Source: Siphonodentalium dalli (Eukaryota > Mollusca > Scaphopoda > Gadilida > Siphonodentaliidae). From it: a stretch of DNA of 64,000 nucleotides. Both the position numbers and the translations under genes were made by a program. The stretch covers positions 46,941,797 to 47,005,796 of the forward strand of contig CP136061.1 of NCBI GenBank assembly GCA_032622095.1. Direction: 5' to 3'. The notes under the pieces are model-generated. The model had not been told where the DNA came from. It did not search any database and saw nothing but the letters and a program-made list of their open reading frames with translations. Positions 24,401-39,400 of this stretch are shown piece by piece (position 1 is the first letter of the stretch; each line of letters starts with the position of its first letter).

Positions 24401-27400
24401 TGGGAAATGTTCAGATAATAAGGTCAACAAATGACCTAATTGTCTGAACATTATCTGAATATTTCCTAAGGGAACTACTCATCAATGAGTATTCAGTATA
24501 GAAAGGGTTAAACTAACAGATAGACTTACATTCAGGAACATTGAGTGATGTCCATGTTAGAGCAGCTATCCCAGGTTCCATTGCGGCATCAACCTTGGCC
24601 TTATATGGTTTCATCAGTGGGGCTAAGGAGCTTGGAATGCTGCTCAGGATGCGTTCATACTCCTTCAACATCTCAGTCAACCTAAGATTAATTCACCATT
24701 TGTTACAAACAATTTCCTTAAAGAAACAAGCTATTTCCTCGGGATTGTCATTTTAAAAATAAGAAATCTAAATTCTGAAACCAATTGGACAACTGAACTA
24801 ATGCTATGAGCCTATGATCCAGAAATAACATTCACTTCTATAATTTAACAGCAATGAGATAGATATAGCTAAAATTATCATCCCACCTACAAAATAGGTT
24901 TTTCAGGGGACAAAATAAGAAATATTCACTCAACGCATTGACAAGGATGAAATATGGCTTTTCTGATTAAATATATTTTTATTCTTATGCAAAACACATT
25001 ATTCAATTAAAACCCTCGTGAATAGTTAGTAGCTCTGCTTTTTTTATTATAAAGTTTTTTATTAAATGATCTGACTCTTATTCCATTCATTAAACCCATT
25101 CTATAATAATGATATACAACAGTCATTGTATAACAGGAAATAGCGCCAGGTGTACCCAAATGTATTAATTGTTGCACAAACGTGACCGTTGACTTCTGGC
25201 TTGTCATATGCTTACATTCCGTATGCTACATATGCTAAATCGATGTTTGTGACTATTTGTTGATATAGTTTGAACCAAATATTTCATTAAATTTATGTCA
25301 TTAAATATGTCAAAGAGTCTTATTAATCTGGGACTATTTCTTTAAGCGGGCAAACAAGACATAGTTACGTGAAACGTCATCACAGGCCTTATAGAAGCCG
25401 CTGTTATTTCGTCCAGTAAATTAGGTCTGGACTGACCTTTCGATCTCGCCAAAGGCTTGGTCCAGACCTAATTTACTGGAATCGTTTTGTAAATTTCGCT
25501 ATAAACTGGGGACAAGTGTAGATCCTCTATTTATTGTAGCACTTACGCTGTGTTATTTTCTTTGAGACTTTCTTCTTTCATGATGAGCTCACTTGCTGCT
25601 TCTGGTATCTCGAGATTCATAGCACTTAAACATCTACTCTCCTGTATCAGCTCAACAATCTGAGGGTCAAAGTTCACAAACATACCGTCGTCCTCAGGGT
25701 TGGCTACCAACAGTGAGGCGTGTAGTCCCGTCTTAACAGCTTCTATTGCCCTGCACCACCCTCTATAGTACAGCATCTGAGAAGTAAATTAAGTTGCTTC
25801 ATAGAAATATATTTTACATAGGTCATGTAAGTTTCACGCCGTCGGTGGGCCAATTTTTAATTATTAATGAGGACTGTTTATCAACTGACATGGACAACCG
25901 ATCACCTGAAAACACGACATGGGGATACACTGGCGATGTCTTGGCATTACAAAAGAACGAATGATCTTTGCTTGTACATATCCCCTGGATACACATGTGA
26001 ATAATACACAACCTTCGTACATCTCACCATTTATTTGATGAACATATTAACTGAACACAGCATATAAATGAATGCTGTTTTTTGTGCCTGATAACTAATT
26101 AGATTATAGAACGATTAATTAATCATTCCAATGTATAATCTTTGAACTGAATGAGAGATTCCATTCAGGAGTCAGTGGGTTAAGGTGATATAGCATACAA
26201 CTCACCTCATATTCAAAGAGAACAGTGGCCATCTTGTTGTAATTCCTAATTATCTTCTTTCCTTCAGAATGCTGAAATAAAGGATATACAAGTTATACTA
26301 ATCTAACAAGTAATGAGACGGATATACTAATCTCATAAGAAATGAGTCGGCTATACTATTCTCACAAGTAATCAGATGGCTACTAATCTCACTAATTCTG
26401 ATGCCATTGCAGTAACACACGGCCATAATGTACTTAAGGATGTATCCATGATTCCGGACCTATTGTGAGGAAATTTACCTTAATAACAATTGATGTCTAG
26501 TGTAAGACATGCAACATATTTCACAAATCGCATTTGATCAACCAACATTTCCCCAGAGAAGAATGCAAAATAGCATTAACAGGACCTTACTTTTCTTTAA
26601 ATTTGGAGGTCCGAACCCATGTATACATCTTGGACTACTACTACTTTAACCACTTAACCCTTTACCCAACAGAAGGGCCCTGTGCCAATGCATTCTCTTA
26701 TATATGCGAGTCGACCATAGGTCGCCTCGCATATATAAGAGAATGCATTGGCTTAACACATTAAAAATTATAAAATTGTTAAAGAATGTAAGAAAAAATG
26801 GTAAAAAAAGATTTTTTTTAGGCCAATGCATTCTCTTATATATGCGAGGCGACCTATGGTCGACTCGCATATATAAGAGAATGCATTGGCACAGGGCATA
26901 ACTGTAACCCTCACAGTGTGGTCAAGGAGCCGGTTCCAATGATATCCATATTTGTATGGTTTTATTGAGACAGACCGAAGATATTTTAGGCTGTTGAAGC
27001 TTTATTTGGCCGGTTTTGGCCGGTTTGTTGGGTAAAGGGTTAAATGGGATATATCCTTTTCTGATCAGCACTACAATCTCTTTACTATATTCTCATGAGA
27101 GCAAATGAACACGGGAAGAGGATCATCAATAAGTTGTATAACTTGTACTCCAATCCCCTGTTGCCATATCACATGTATAAATATATCCTATTTTGTAATT
27201 TAACCTATATATTCATGGCACAATAAATATGTTACTACTATTATGTTACTATTAATCTCACAAAGTAATGAGGCGACTATATTTTGTTTTCTAAACAAGG
27301 TCTGTTTTTGCCACTTAAGTGCAATCCAGAAATGTACCATATCATAGTCCATTTTATATATATTATGAAAAACAAAGCCCACATATGCATTGTGTGGTGA

Positions 27401-30400
27401 TTATCAATAGTTTAGAATTAGTTATATTATGATTTAACATCATATGAATTCTTGAACTGGGGGTTTACCCATATATGGAACATACTTCGAACTATTAACA
27501 GAGATGAGTGGTTCTGTGTATAATAAATGCCCAAGCATCATTTCTGATCGATTTTTGCCCTCAAGATTTCTTTTATTCTTTTATTCTTATTTTCTCGTGT
27601 ATGAAGATTATATTCTAAAGTTCCAGTTACAATGTGGAATCCAATGCCATTTACGTTGGGTGTTTCTAAATTATATCCATCCCATCTGATACATGTGAGA
27701 AGATCTCATAAACAAAAATGGATTGGAAATTGCATCATAACCACATTCCAAAATTGAGTCGTATAAACGTTCTGACTAAGGTGAATTCCGTGTTTTGTAA
27801 TGGCACATAAATCTGATTACTGTTGGGAGTGGAAATGGTAGAGATATATTTTTTTTCCACTGATGACTTTCCCAGAAAAAATTCTGCTATAAGTTATATA
27901 AAAAAGTGGAATTACCTTTACAATATAATCTTTGGTCTTGAAAACCTTCATGGGGGCTTCAATCTTCCTGTAAAGCTGTCTGGCCCAAGCAATCTTCCCG
28001 GAAATTGGTGGCAGATTTCGTGGGATTCCTGGCTCGGTCTTCTGTTTCTGATACAACTTCCGTATTGATTCGAGATCACGACCGTAATTCATCAGTACTT
28101 TCATGTATTTTTCTCTCATTTCAAGCTGGGCACCACCAATGTTCTCAAACTTAGACAACAACACGATAGCCTTCTCAGTCTGAAATAATATAATTAATTC
28201 ATTCATATACTTTCAGATTGAGCTTGGGATTCAGTAAATTAGAAAGTCATTTTCAGGTAAATAGCCTGCAAATTGTTTGTCTGTCATTTGTAGAATGATG
28301 TCCCCAGAGGGTGAATTTAGTTACGTTCCTCTTGGAACCTCATTCTGCTTAGGCCTCAACTGCTATGGATGAGATGGATGAGATTGAAGTTCCCTAGTTA
28401 AAGTTGGTGATGTTCAGCCATATGTCACCTTGTTTATGCATTAATTTTATCTTCTGCAATTTAGGGGATATAGAAACTTCCCAGAAGGGAAAAAGTAACA
28501 AAAAACAATGTTAATTTGAAACTATAGATACTTCCCACAAGATGAAGTCTAATCAGAATGAGGTGCCCAGGGGGTGAATTTGGTGATGCTAGCCAGCTGT
28601 GTGGGATAGCATCACTAAATTCACCCATCCAATCCTTGTTAGAACTTTTTTTCTATATGTATAATTGTCAATGTGATGTTCTGTTCTTTCGTTTACACAA
28701 AATTCACCCTCTGGGTACCTCATTCTGCAAATAACAGACACACTAATTGCAGGCTTCTATGTTGACACAATCCAAATAAAAAGATTGTAAAATAATAATA
28801 ATACTATAGGTAAGAGAGGACACCAGTAACTAGTATGAAGCATAAATTAAGATTGTATTCTTCAGCGTATACTTACTGGTAGTGAGCGAGCGAACCAGTT
28901 ATCCATAAACAGTTGGATCATGTTCTTTAACGCATCAATCTGATTGCGGAACTCTGTATAATCGATATCAAACTGAAAAGAAAAGGACAGAATTGAATCA
29001 TGAGTAGAATGAAGAATTTAATGACCAACGAGTCAGGTGGAGATTACAAGTTAATTAACTAATTAATAATTAATTAACCCATTTAATGAACTTTAACCCT
29101 TTACCCAACAAACCGGCCAAAACCGGCCAAATAAAGCTTCAACAGCCTAAAATATCTTGGGTCTGTCTCAATAAAACCATACAAATATGGATATCATTGG
29201 AACCGGCTCATTGACCACATTGTGATGGTTATAGTTATGCCCTGTGCCAATGCATTCTCTTATATATGCGAGTCGACCATAGGTCGCCTCGCATATATAA
29301 GAGAATGCATTGGCCTAAAAAAATCTTTTTTTAACACTTTTTACCATTTTTTCTTACATTCTTTAACAATTTTATAATTTTTAATGTGTTAAGCCAATGC
29401 ATTCTCTTATATATGTGAGGAGACCTATGGTCGACTCGCATATATAAGAGAATGCATTGGCACAGGGCCGTTCTGTTGGGTAAAGGGTTAATGAACACTT
29501 TCATTTGTGGTTTTTATTCACTACATACAATTAAATAAACAAGTTTTGATAACAATTGGTGTATTTGTCAAGTCTTAAATGGCTAATTTTACTTGAATTC
29601 ATTAATTAGCATGATACTGGTATAAAGACTGCGTTACATTCTATCTGAATTTCAAGAGATCTGCATTAATATTTGATAAAAATAAACTAAAATTTAGTGA
29701 TCAGAAAATCTACAAAATATTCTAAGTTCCTTTAATGCTCTAAACCAACTCAGCAAAGCTATCACTCACATCTTCAATTCTCACTTTTTATTTTGTGGGT
29801 AATAAAATATAAAATGAAACATTTCCAAAATTTCTAATAAAAGAAAACATAATATTCACCTCAGCTTTTCTGTGATCGAGCAAATCATAATTCTTCTTCT
29901 TTGTTCCATCAACAATTGATTTGTATTTGACGTTGATTGCATCCAGACCTTCAATCTTGACGTCGACCAGACCAGAGAAATTTTCCATCGTGGTTATCAT
30001 ATCCACAATCCTCTCAAGTCTCTTACAGAATGTGTCAAATTTCCCAAAGATATAGTTCTCACTGCAGAAGAATAATGCAATTCTTGAAAATATCAAATAA
30101 AAATTTTCTCGCAAACATACAGGAGATCCAAGCTTTAAACTCATCGAGTTCGAGAACTCTTATCCTTCTCATGTATGCTTGTTAATCTATACATATAACA
30201 AGAACAACATCTTATCATTCTACAGGATTGGTCAGAAATCTAGAAAAAAAAACCAGCCTGTAATGATAAGTTTTAAAATCAAAGCAACTTAGAGACATAA
30301 TTATATACAACAGAAAAGAACTTAAGAGAGCAGCTAATTCGAACATATATTTTAATCGAGATTACACGAAATCGAGGAATTTCCATTTGGAAAACTGAAA

Positions 30401-33400
30401 GGTGGTAGAACATGAACATTTTCAATATTACGCTGAAAAAATTATTGTGATGTTGCAAATGTTAAAATACATAATATAGTTAACAGGAACCAAGAGTCAA
30501 TGAGACTCGTTCCTAGAATAAAGATGATGATGATGATACCTGAACTCAAACTGTTTTTCATTTGGGTTCTCCTTTAATCTCAGTTTTGTCTTCTGGAACT
30601 GCCTCTGATACCCTTCATTCAATAAAACACAGTCCTTTATTCGGTCCAGGAGGTCCTTTCTGTAAGATAGCAAGAAAGCATTGATTAACCCTTTGAGTGC
30701 CAGGTCCGATTTTTGTATCAACCCATATACCCTGTGCCAATGCATTCTCTTATATATGCGAGTCGACCATAGGCCTAACAATGTTTTTTTTACAATTTTA
30801 ATAATTTATTCTTATATTCTTTAACAGACTTATTCTGTAGGTTTAGGGCCGATAATATCGGCCCCTGGCACTCAAAGGGTTAAAACTTATTATCAAGTTA
30901 TCCAGGTGGTGGATAAAAGTCAATATTTCCAGACGAGTAGCTAAGTAAAGATAGAATAAATTTCATTTTCTATAATATTTTGCCATTAATACCGAAAATG
31001 TTAATGTGTTTAAATAGATACATTAAGTTAAAAGTGATCAATTAACTCTTTGATGATGTCGAGCTGCAGTGGCGTAGCATTAAATATCCTGTGCCAGTGA
31101 AATATCTTATATATGCAAGTCTCCTATAGGGAGCCTCGCATATGTAAGAAAATGCACTGGCTAACAAAGTTCATTGTAAATATTGTTAGGCCAATGCATT
31201 CTCTGATATCGAGGCTCCCTTTGGGAGACTCGCATATATAAAAGAATATATTGGCATAAGGTTTTCGCAAAATTACAGGAAGCTCCAGTCATGGAAAGGT
31301 TACTAGTAAGTTTAAATTTATAATCTATCACAGCCCTTTATGTTTGTATCTCGATAACTTCAGCTAATGGTCTTACCTTGGGATATCCCAGAGTTTGAAT
31401 GTCCCCTGGTGAATGTACGCCTTACATGTGGTGATCATCTGATTGGTCACTTTCACAAAGAGTGATGTCATTCGCTCGGATGTGTTGTAATACTGAGAGA
31501 TACTGTAGATCATTCTGATAGCGTTCATTAGTTTAGGAATGTGTTCAACCATAGAGGCCTGTAAAAAAAAATCTTGTTTTATGGTAACCAAATCAGAATG
31601 AGAAATGGGGGATGCCACAGTGTCCGGAGCCCACTAAAAAGCTAACCTGCCTTGCTCATCGGAAGCCTAACTTCCACTAATGATGTATTATATTCCATAA
31701 AGGCCTGTCAAAAATATATACATGCGTTCAACCATAAATGTCTGTCAAAGATAAAAACACATGCATTCAACCATAGATGTCTGTCAAAGATAAATGAATT
31801 TACATGACAAAAAGGCGAGCAATAAATACAGAACACAACTTGCATCATAATCTCAAGTCTTTTATCGACCTCATTGTGGACTGGGCATAGTTATATTTCA
31901 CTTGAGGTCTGGCGCATATGGCCCTGTAATCCTGTGCGTGGAACCTTTTTATTCGCATTTAATGTTGGAGAGATTCTTTATCGGTACGCATTAATTGCGG
32001 TATACTTTTTATACAAACATGCATGGAAGTGAGATCAAACAGACCGCTTTCCCTGACAGGGACCAGCCTAGAGGGCGACTTGGGAGACATCTTCTCACTA
32101 AAATGTGCCACTTCTCCCTATTTTTGTCACAGGGAGAAGTGAATTCTCACTCATATACCAGTATGTATATGTCCAACAGCATGTTTTGAGTTTATTTACT
32201 GATTATAATGATGTTCTTAATCGCTATTGTTATTTGTATAAATGTGGTGCAATTTTAACTTCTGCCATTGTTACTACTCCCTGATTACAGTCCACTTCTC
32301 CATTATAACCAAACAGGGAGAAGTGACTTCTCCAAATTTTAAAACTCCAGACTGGTCCCTGGTATCCCAGTGCAAGTTTCTGATTCTTTACTGTAATTTG
32401 GTAACTATGTTCAACCGTTAAAATGTGAAGAATGGCAACTAATCTGAGTAAATACCATGTCAGTGATACTTGATTGGGTGGCTTAGGACGAAATGAATCT
32501 CACTAAACATTTTATGGACATCTAATTGGGAAATGTTAGCCAGAGACAGTTGCAGTAGCTGATTCTTTGTTGTTGTGTGCCCCAGAAATAACAAATATGA
32601 TATAAAATCACATGCGCATGCTTTAGCCCTTTCATAACGGGAGATGCGCTGGCGCAACACTAAAAACCCTGTGAGGCAAACTATGGCCTAATAATTTGTT
32701 ATCATTTTTATAAATTTTTCTTAATTCTTTAACAACAATTTTTATCATTTTTATAAAAAAATTCTTACACTCTTTATCAATTTTTATCATTTTTTCTTAC
32801 ATTCTATAACAATTTTTATAAATTTTTGTTATATTCTTTAAGAATTTTATAATTTTTTCTTATATTCTTTATAAATTTTTATCATTTTTTTTTCTTAAAT
32901 TCTTTAACATTTTTATATAATTTTTTTTATTTCATTATTTCTTACATTCTTTAACAATTATAAAAAATAATATAAAATTTGTTAGGCCAATGCATTCTCT
33001 TATATATGCGAGGCACCTATGGTTAAAAAATGTTTTGACCTGAGAAATGGAGAATTGCAATTGGCCTTATATTTGTTGTTTTCTGCATCAATAATGAATT
33101 CGTTTCAATGTCTGCGGTAGAAAAATAATACTAATTTGCGAATACAATGCATGCTGCCGTGACTATATCTATAGGTCTCATGGTGACAATGTCATTAGCC
33201 GTAGGGAATATGAATTAATCAATAAACAGTCTGTAAAGACGACAAATTCAAATCAATGAGATGCTTCAGTTTGTAAAGTGATCTTTATCTTGTCAAAAAA
33301 TGAATTGATCTCGATAGAGAATAGAGATCGCAAGGGTAATGCCAAATGTGGCCTATCATTGGCGAGCTCCTTAAATGTTGTATTATGGTGTTTTGGCGCG

Positions 33401-36400
33401 AAGGCACTTTTTTGCATATTTAGAATCTGAGAGTATAATTACGTAAGTCCCTCAAATTTTTCAAGTATTAATTCCTTTTTTCAGGAACAATCATGTTCTA
33501 AATGTTGTATCAGAGTTTCCGGCAAATTTTTTAGTTAAGTCTAAAATGTCGCATTTCTATTTTCATAAGTGATCCTAGTAGGATAATTCAGATTGGATTG
33601 TTTTGAAGAGGAATGAATGGAGAGTGTTTCCTCCTCTCCAGTAATTCTTTCTTATCCTGAGTGACATGTGGGTATTGTTGTTTATTTAAGCAGTACTATG
33701 CGCAAATGCCATGCCTGGAAGTAAAAGTTAACACTGTATGTCGCACAATTTACCACCCGACAGTCTGTTCTCTCGCCACTTCTGATGCGGCTTCCTTTGA
33801 TCCTTTGATGTCACAGCCGAAGTTTGGCAGTCATCTTCAAAGAGTTCGGTGTGTGACATGTTCTCAGTCAGTGGCGGGCCAGCAGCATCCTTTGATTTTA
33901 TGCCGTGTCACGGCCTTGTCATTGTTTATAAATTATGTTTAACTGTGAATTTATGTTCCTATGGATTGGTAATTATCGATCATTTTATCCATAATGAATG
34001 ACGTGCATCTGGATGCATCTATATTTCATTTTTCAAATCTCATACTGTAAAACGTTCACCATTATTGACAAAGTCATGGAATGTTTAAAGTTACTGGACA
34101 GTTATCAGTAACAAGTTTGTGTCGTCACTTATTAGTGCTACATGCATTACATTCTCCAAAGTGGTAACCGCCTGCACGCACTTTGAATAACAAAACTAAA
34201 AGTACAGCAGACACCTAACCCGCGAAATCAAATATATGTCAAGTGACGCAATCGATACACAATGGGATTATCTTTAAAACTAACCATAGTCCGTTTTCAA
34301 AACGTATGCGACAGTTCCACACGCTTTCAGTGGCACCGCGATGCATGCGTGTTCACGGGGAACATTGATTGACTGGACAGATATTTTTAAATATTCTTGT
34401 CCGCGGGAATAGCGATGAGGAGGACGTTTACCTGCCGTGCAAATTTGAGTTTAGGTGACCGATGACGGGCGGGCGGGCGGCTCAGAATGACAAGCCTGCT
34501 GAGTGACAGTTTATAACTGTGTTGAGACTGGACGTAGTCATTGTAATTTTGCAGTTATCACATGTTTACCTGGGCCCGTGTAATATGGGGCCGCATATAT
34601 GAACAATTAATCGACTAACCGTCGATTATAACGGTCAATTAGTCGATTATAAAAACTCATAGTCGTGGCAACCCTAAAATCTAGCTGGCATGTGGATACA
34701 TAGGTATACTTATTCCCGATTCAGTAATCATGTTTTATTCATGAAAATAGACAAGTTATAATACCATGCCAATCACATGTGAAAGAAGATGTTTGTTTAC
34801 TTTTGTAATGACACATGCTGGAGAAATCCAGTTCAAACCAGGCATCACTATATATGGAATTTGAGAATGATAAAATAAATAGTTTAAAAAAATCCAAATC
34901 TTATAAATAGCATTGAAACACAGGTTTCTGGACTCAAATCAAACAATTTTCACTCCCGATTCCAAAGAAGTTGCTAATGTCGGTCAGACATATTTATGCT
35001 CAAAGATGTTAAAATAGAAAAAGACTTACGGGAGTGCATTTCTCTAGAGGTCCAAAGAACCTATCTAGTGTGTAGAGATATTTAACATTGTCCTTCGCTT
35101 CATTAGCAGCGTCTGTTATCCTCCCGTCCTGCGGAATAGAAAGTAACGAACTCAAAAACTATGCTGAAATACTATCACACAGGGATAAAATGTAACAGGA
35201 GGTAATTATTCAATCACAGTGCCGTATTCCTCAATTCCTCACAGTTAAAATATTTACTTATTTTACCTATAAATTTATTTCTGTGTTCCGGTCGTTTTAC
35301 GATGTGTTTTATTTGGGTATGAAATACATGATCAACCTGGAAATTAACCAATTGGCAAACAGGTTTTCTTTGTAAAATACACCAGCCAAGTAACTTCTCA
35401 AGATAATAGTTGAATCCCATGGTGGAGTAAAGGCCATCACAAGTAAGCACATACTGAGGTGATGACTATATTTTGAGAATATTGTTGAGAGAATATGGAG
35501 GAACTTAAAAATAATTAATAGAGTTACACTTACCAGTTCTTTCCATCGTCTGAGCGTCTTTGACTTGGCGACCTGTAACACTCCTAGTACTCCCTTCACT
35601 CGCTTGCTCTTCATTTGTTCAAGCAAACTAAAATGAAAATAAAACGAAATAATATATTTAGGTTTAGTTCAAGAATTTAATTAATTTATTAATTTTAAGC
35701 AGAAATTATTAATCTTCAAAAATGTAATCGAAGGCTTGGCTAAAAGCATTTTGCACATGTCGGTCAAAACAAATTTAACCCTTTGGCGAGTAGAACGACA
35801 TATTTGTCGCCGTACGGTTTGCAAGTGGAACGACATAAATTCATTTCAGGGAGTGTCATTTTTATGTAGACATAACTTCAATTAATCATCTGATTTATTG
35901 TATAGGAGATATTTTTATTAATATAATGTCCCAATGTATAAGTGCAATAGATTATGATAGTACATGTAAACAGAAAATACACATCAATTAAAACAAATTA
36001 TTAGACTCTTTTGACAGGATTTGTTAATAATTATTGCTATGACGTTGATGTTAAACTCATGCATGATGTCATGTATATGACATTATAAATACTCTCCAAA
36101 GGGTTAAGGTATTCCACAAAACAAGCAGATACTCTTTAATTTTGATCAAAACACTCAGTAAGGCCTTATCTATTGAATGAAATCAGTGGATGAGTATGGA
36201 ATCAGTGGATGAGTATGAAATCAGTGGATGAGTATGAAATCAGTGGATGAGTATGAAATCAGTGGATGAGTATGAAATCAGTGGATGAGTATGAAATCAG
36301 TGGATGAGTATGAAATCAGTGGATGAGCATGAAATCAGTACACTGGATGAGTATGAAATCAGTACACTGGATGAGTATGAAATCAGTACACTGGATGAGT

Positions 36401-39400
36401 ATGAAATCAGTACACTGGATGAGTATGAAATTCCAAGAATTATAATTTTTTTGACATTTTAGAATTTATTATATTTGTAAATTCAAAGGGTCAAATAAAA
36501 CACAAAGAAATCATATCACTTCTAAACGGCGCCAATTTTTTCAATTTTTGCATCATTTCTTACATTTTTCTGTAATTTGAAAAAGTTATCGAGTACCAGA
36601 AAACAAAAATCTTCTCCAATTATATATTGGCTTCTTTTGATACTAACCCCATGTTTATATGCAACAAACAAGTCACATCAGGACATGGATTACAACCTTT
36701 TGAGTCTCACATTGATATCTCTTTCAGGATTTCAGTCTGAGATTAATGGCTCATCAAAATCATGAGGACCAAGCTGATCGAAAGGAGATTAAAAGGCCCA
36801 CTTAATTTTCGAGTCACCAATCATTTGTTTTTATATTGCCTTGTTATATGGTTTAATAACAATCTAGGCATAAAATATGATTAAAATACCATAACTCATC
36901 ACCATTTGGAACGTCTGTGTATCATAAGGTGCCCATAGAGTAATAGAAAATAGCTGAATTAATAAAACCATTTCCCCCCCCCCCCCCCCCCCCCCCCCCC
37001 CCGTTTTGGCTCCTAAATGCAACATAATTCAAACAAAAGGTGTATTTTCAATGAAAGGGGAATAACTATATATCTAAATATATAGAGTTATTCCTCTACC
37101 ATTGAAAATAATTGACTTTGTGCATAAACATGATCACAGAACAGATGCCAGTTTCTCAATAAAAACAACATGTTCACAGTTTATTACACCGGATAAGTTG
37201 ATAATACAATGTTTTGGAGCTTACTCTTTCAAATGGTATATAATATGGCATATATTTTATAAATGTAATCTGGGGGTTTCGAAAATTAAGTGGGCTTTTA
37301 AAAACTGAAAATATTGTCCAAATACAATATTATGATCGACTTACTTGTTAAATTTAGACATTCTGCTTTTCCAATAAGCGAGTTCAGCAGTCGGTCCGAT
37401 GTCATCTGCTTCACGTCTCATCTGCTCGCTTTCAGCCAGCACCTGTTCGATCTGACGGCACCATGTCAGCGCAATGCTCTCGAATTTATGCAGTGACTCT
37501 GAGTTGGTCGCTATGGCCTGGTAGTCAGACGGGTAGTTCACAGTGTCAATCATAGAATCAATGCCGTTATCTGCGAGTTTAACTTGTCCGTCCATGTTAC
37601 CCACGGCCGAGTCTAAGCTTCCAACAAACTTCTTCAGTTGTTCGAGGAATTCGCCGACTTGTGCTTTGTTTCCGTTGTCTTTACTCAGAGATCCCCAGTC
37701 CTGAAATAGAATGAACAGGTCAATTATTTTATACATGCACCGTCAGTAAGCCCAACCCTGAGGATAAGCCCAGTTATGTTTTTGCCCCACGTTTTTATGT
37801 TTTTGCTCCAAAAAACATGGGGTTGTCCCCGTAGATAAGCCCATCCCCATTTTTAGAACTTAGAGGGCGAGTATAAATTTATGTCAGGTTAACTCTGAAT
37901 GAAGATGACACAAATTCATGCACAAAAATTATAAGCATTACTCCAGCTAATTTCCATTGCAAACTCATTAATACTACCTGCCCCATTGTCATTTACAAAA
38001 TGCTGTATTAAAGTATATAAGTTTATCTTTGTGTCTTATTTTAAATATATACTCTAACAGAATAAAACAAAAAACTAATTATTTATAATTAAAGGAATAT
38101 GATCCTGAAAAAAATTGTATTTTCTTTCAATATTCCGATAATATATATATAAAATGTCCATTAGGCGCATATAATCTAAAATTCGGCCGCCAATCATTAT
38201 TTTTATAATGATTAAAAAAAATTCCGAAGTTAGCCAAAGATTTTGTGTTGTAGACGAAGTCACGTGATCATCGGCCCGATCACATGATTGTCACATGTAA
38301 ACAGAAGATAGCACATGATCGATCACGTGGTAACTGATTGACAATGCATAGATACGCAACGGTGGTATCTAAAGTTTGCAAGCGCAGAGCGCTCATGAAT
38401 TCGATCGCGGCTTTTGAAGTTTGTCGAGTTATGGGAGAACACTGCGAATGCAAAACTTCGCCGAAATACATCGTAATCTCGTAATAAAACGTCTTTATCG
38501 TGTTATTATTATATGTATCGCGATGTGTTGTTATATTACGTAGGACGACTTTGGTATATTAATAAGTATATTCTAAGATTGCATATATATGCGAAGACTT
38601 GCACAGTTATTAGACAATTATATATCATCTCGTAAACATTCCAATTTATTTCCAGATGCCCTTTGTAGTGTGGCAATAAAGAGCGTTTCATTTTAATTTA
38701 TCATAACACGGTAAAAAAAAAAAATATTTGGTTTATTGTTGTCGGATTTAATAAATTATAATCAAGCCATTCATTAGCAATATGATATGATAAGTTCATT
38801 TTCATAGTTATGAATCATGTATATATTAGGGCAATATGGTGTTTATATATATTTCGGAATATTGCTCCCCCCCCCCCCCCAAAAAAACAATCTTGCCGAC
38901 TGTCACTGATGAAAATTCGCTGCGTCTATGCATGGTCAGTGGCCTATAAAATTAGCACTCTAGTGGCGCGGTCTATTGAATATCCCGGTCATAAATCGAC
39001 TTCTTTGTGTCAATTACGCATAACAATAGGATTATAAAATATATAAACGTTCGCCGTGGTTCGTTTAAACATCCAATTATATATAACACTTTTTGAAGGA
39101 GGGATAATAATCCGGTTTAATATGTAATCACATATACAAGCGCTCTTTATTCGCACCATATCGGGAATAGGCTTAACAATGAACGCTCTTTATTGAGTCG
39201 TCATGGTAAAGGAACATGGGGACTCGACTTGGAACAGTTGTCATCGTGATTATTTACTGATTACACCAATACACGTATATACATGTACACGAACTTGCGA
39301 TAAACATGCTTTATATATCCGTCAAAGTCATAGCAATTTCCGGTTTATTAAACTCTTTTTATTCGCACCATATTAGGAATACTCTTAACATGGAACGCTC

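Noticed and set aside
33661-33942. 93-codon plus-strand frame with several Cys
   Set aside because: No recognisable family or zinc-finger spacing, and no splice or promoter context.
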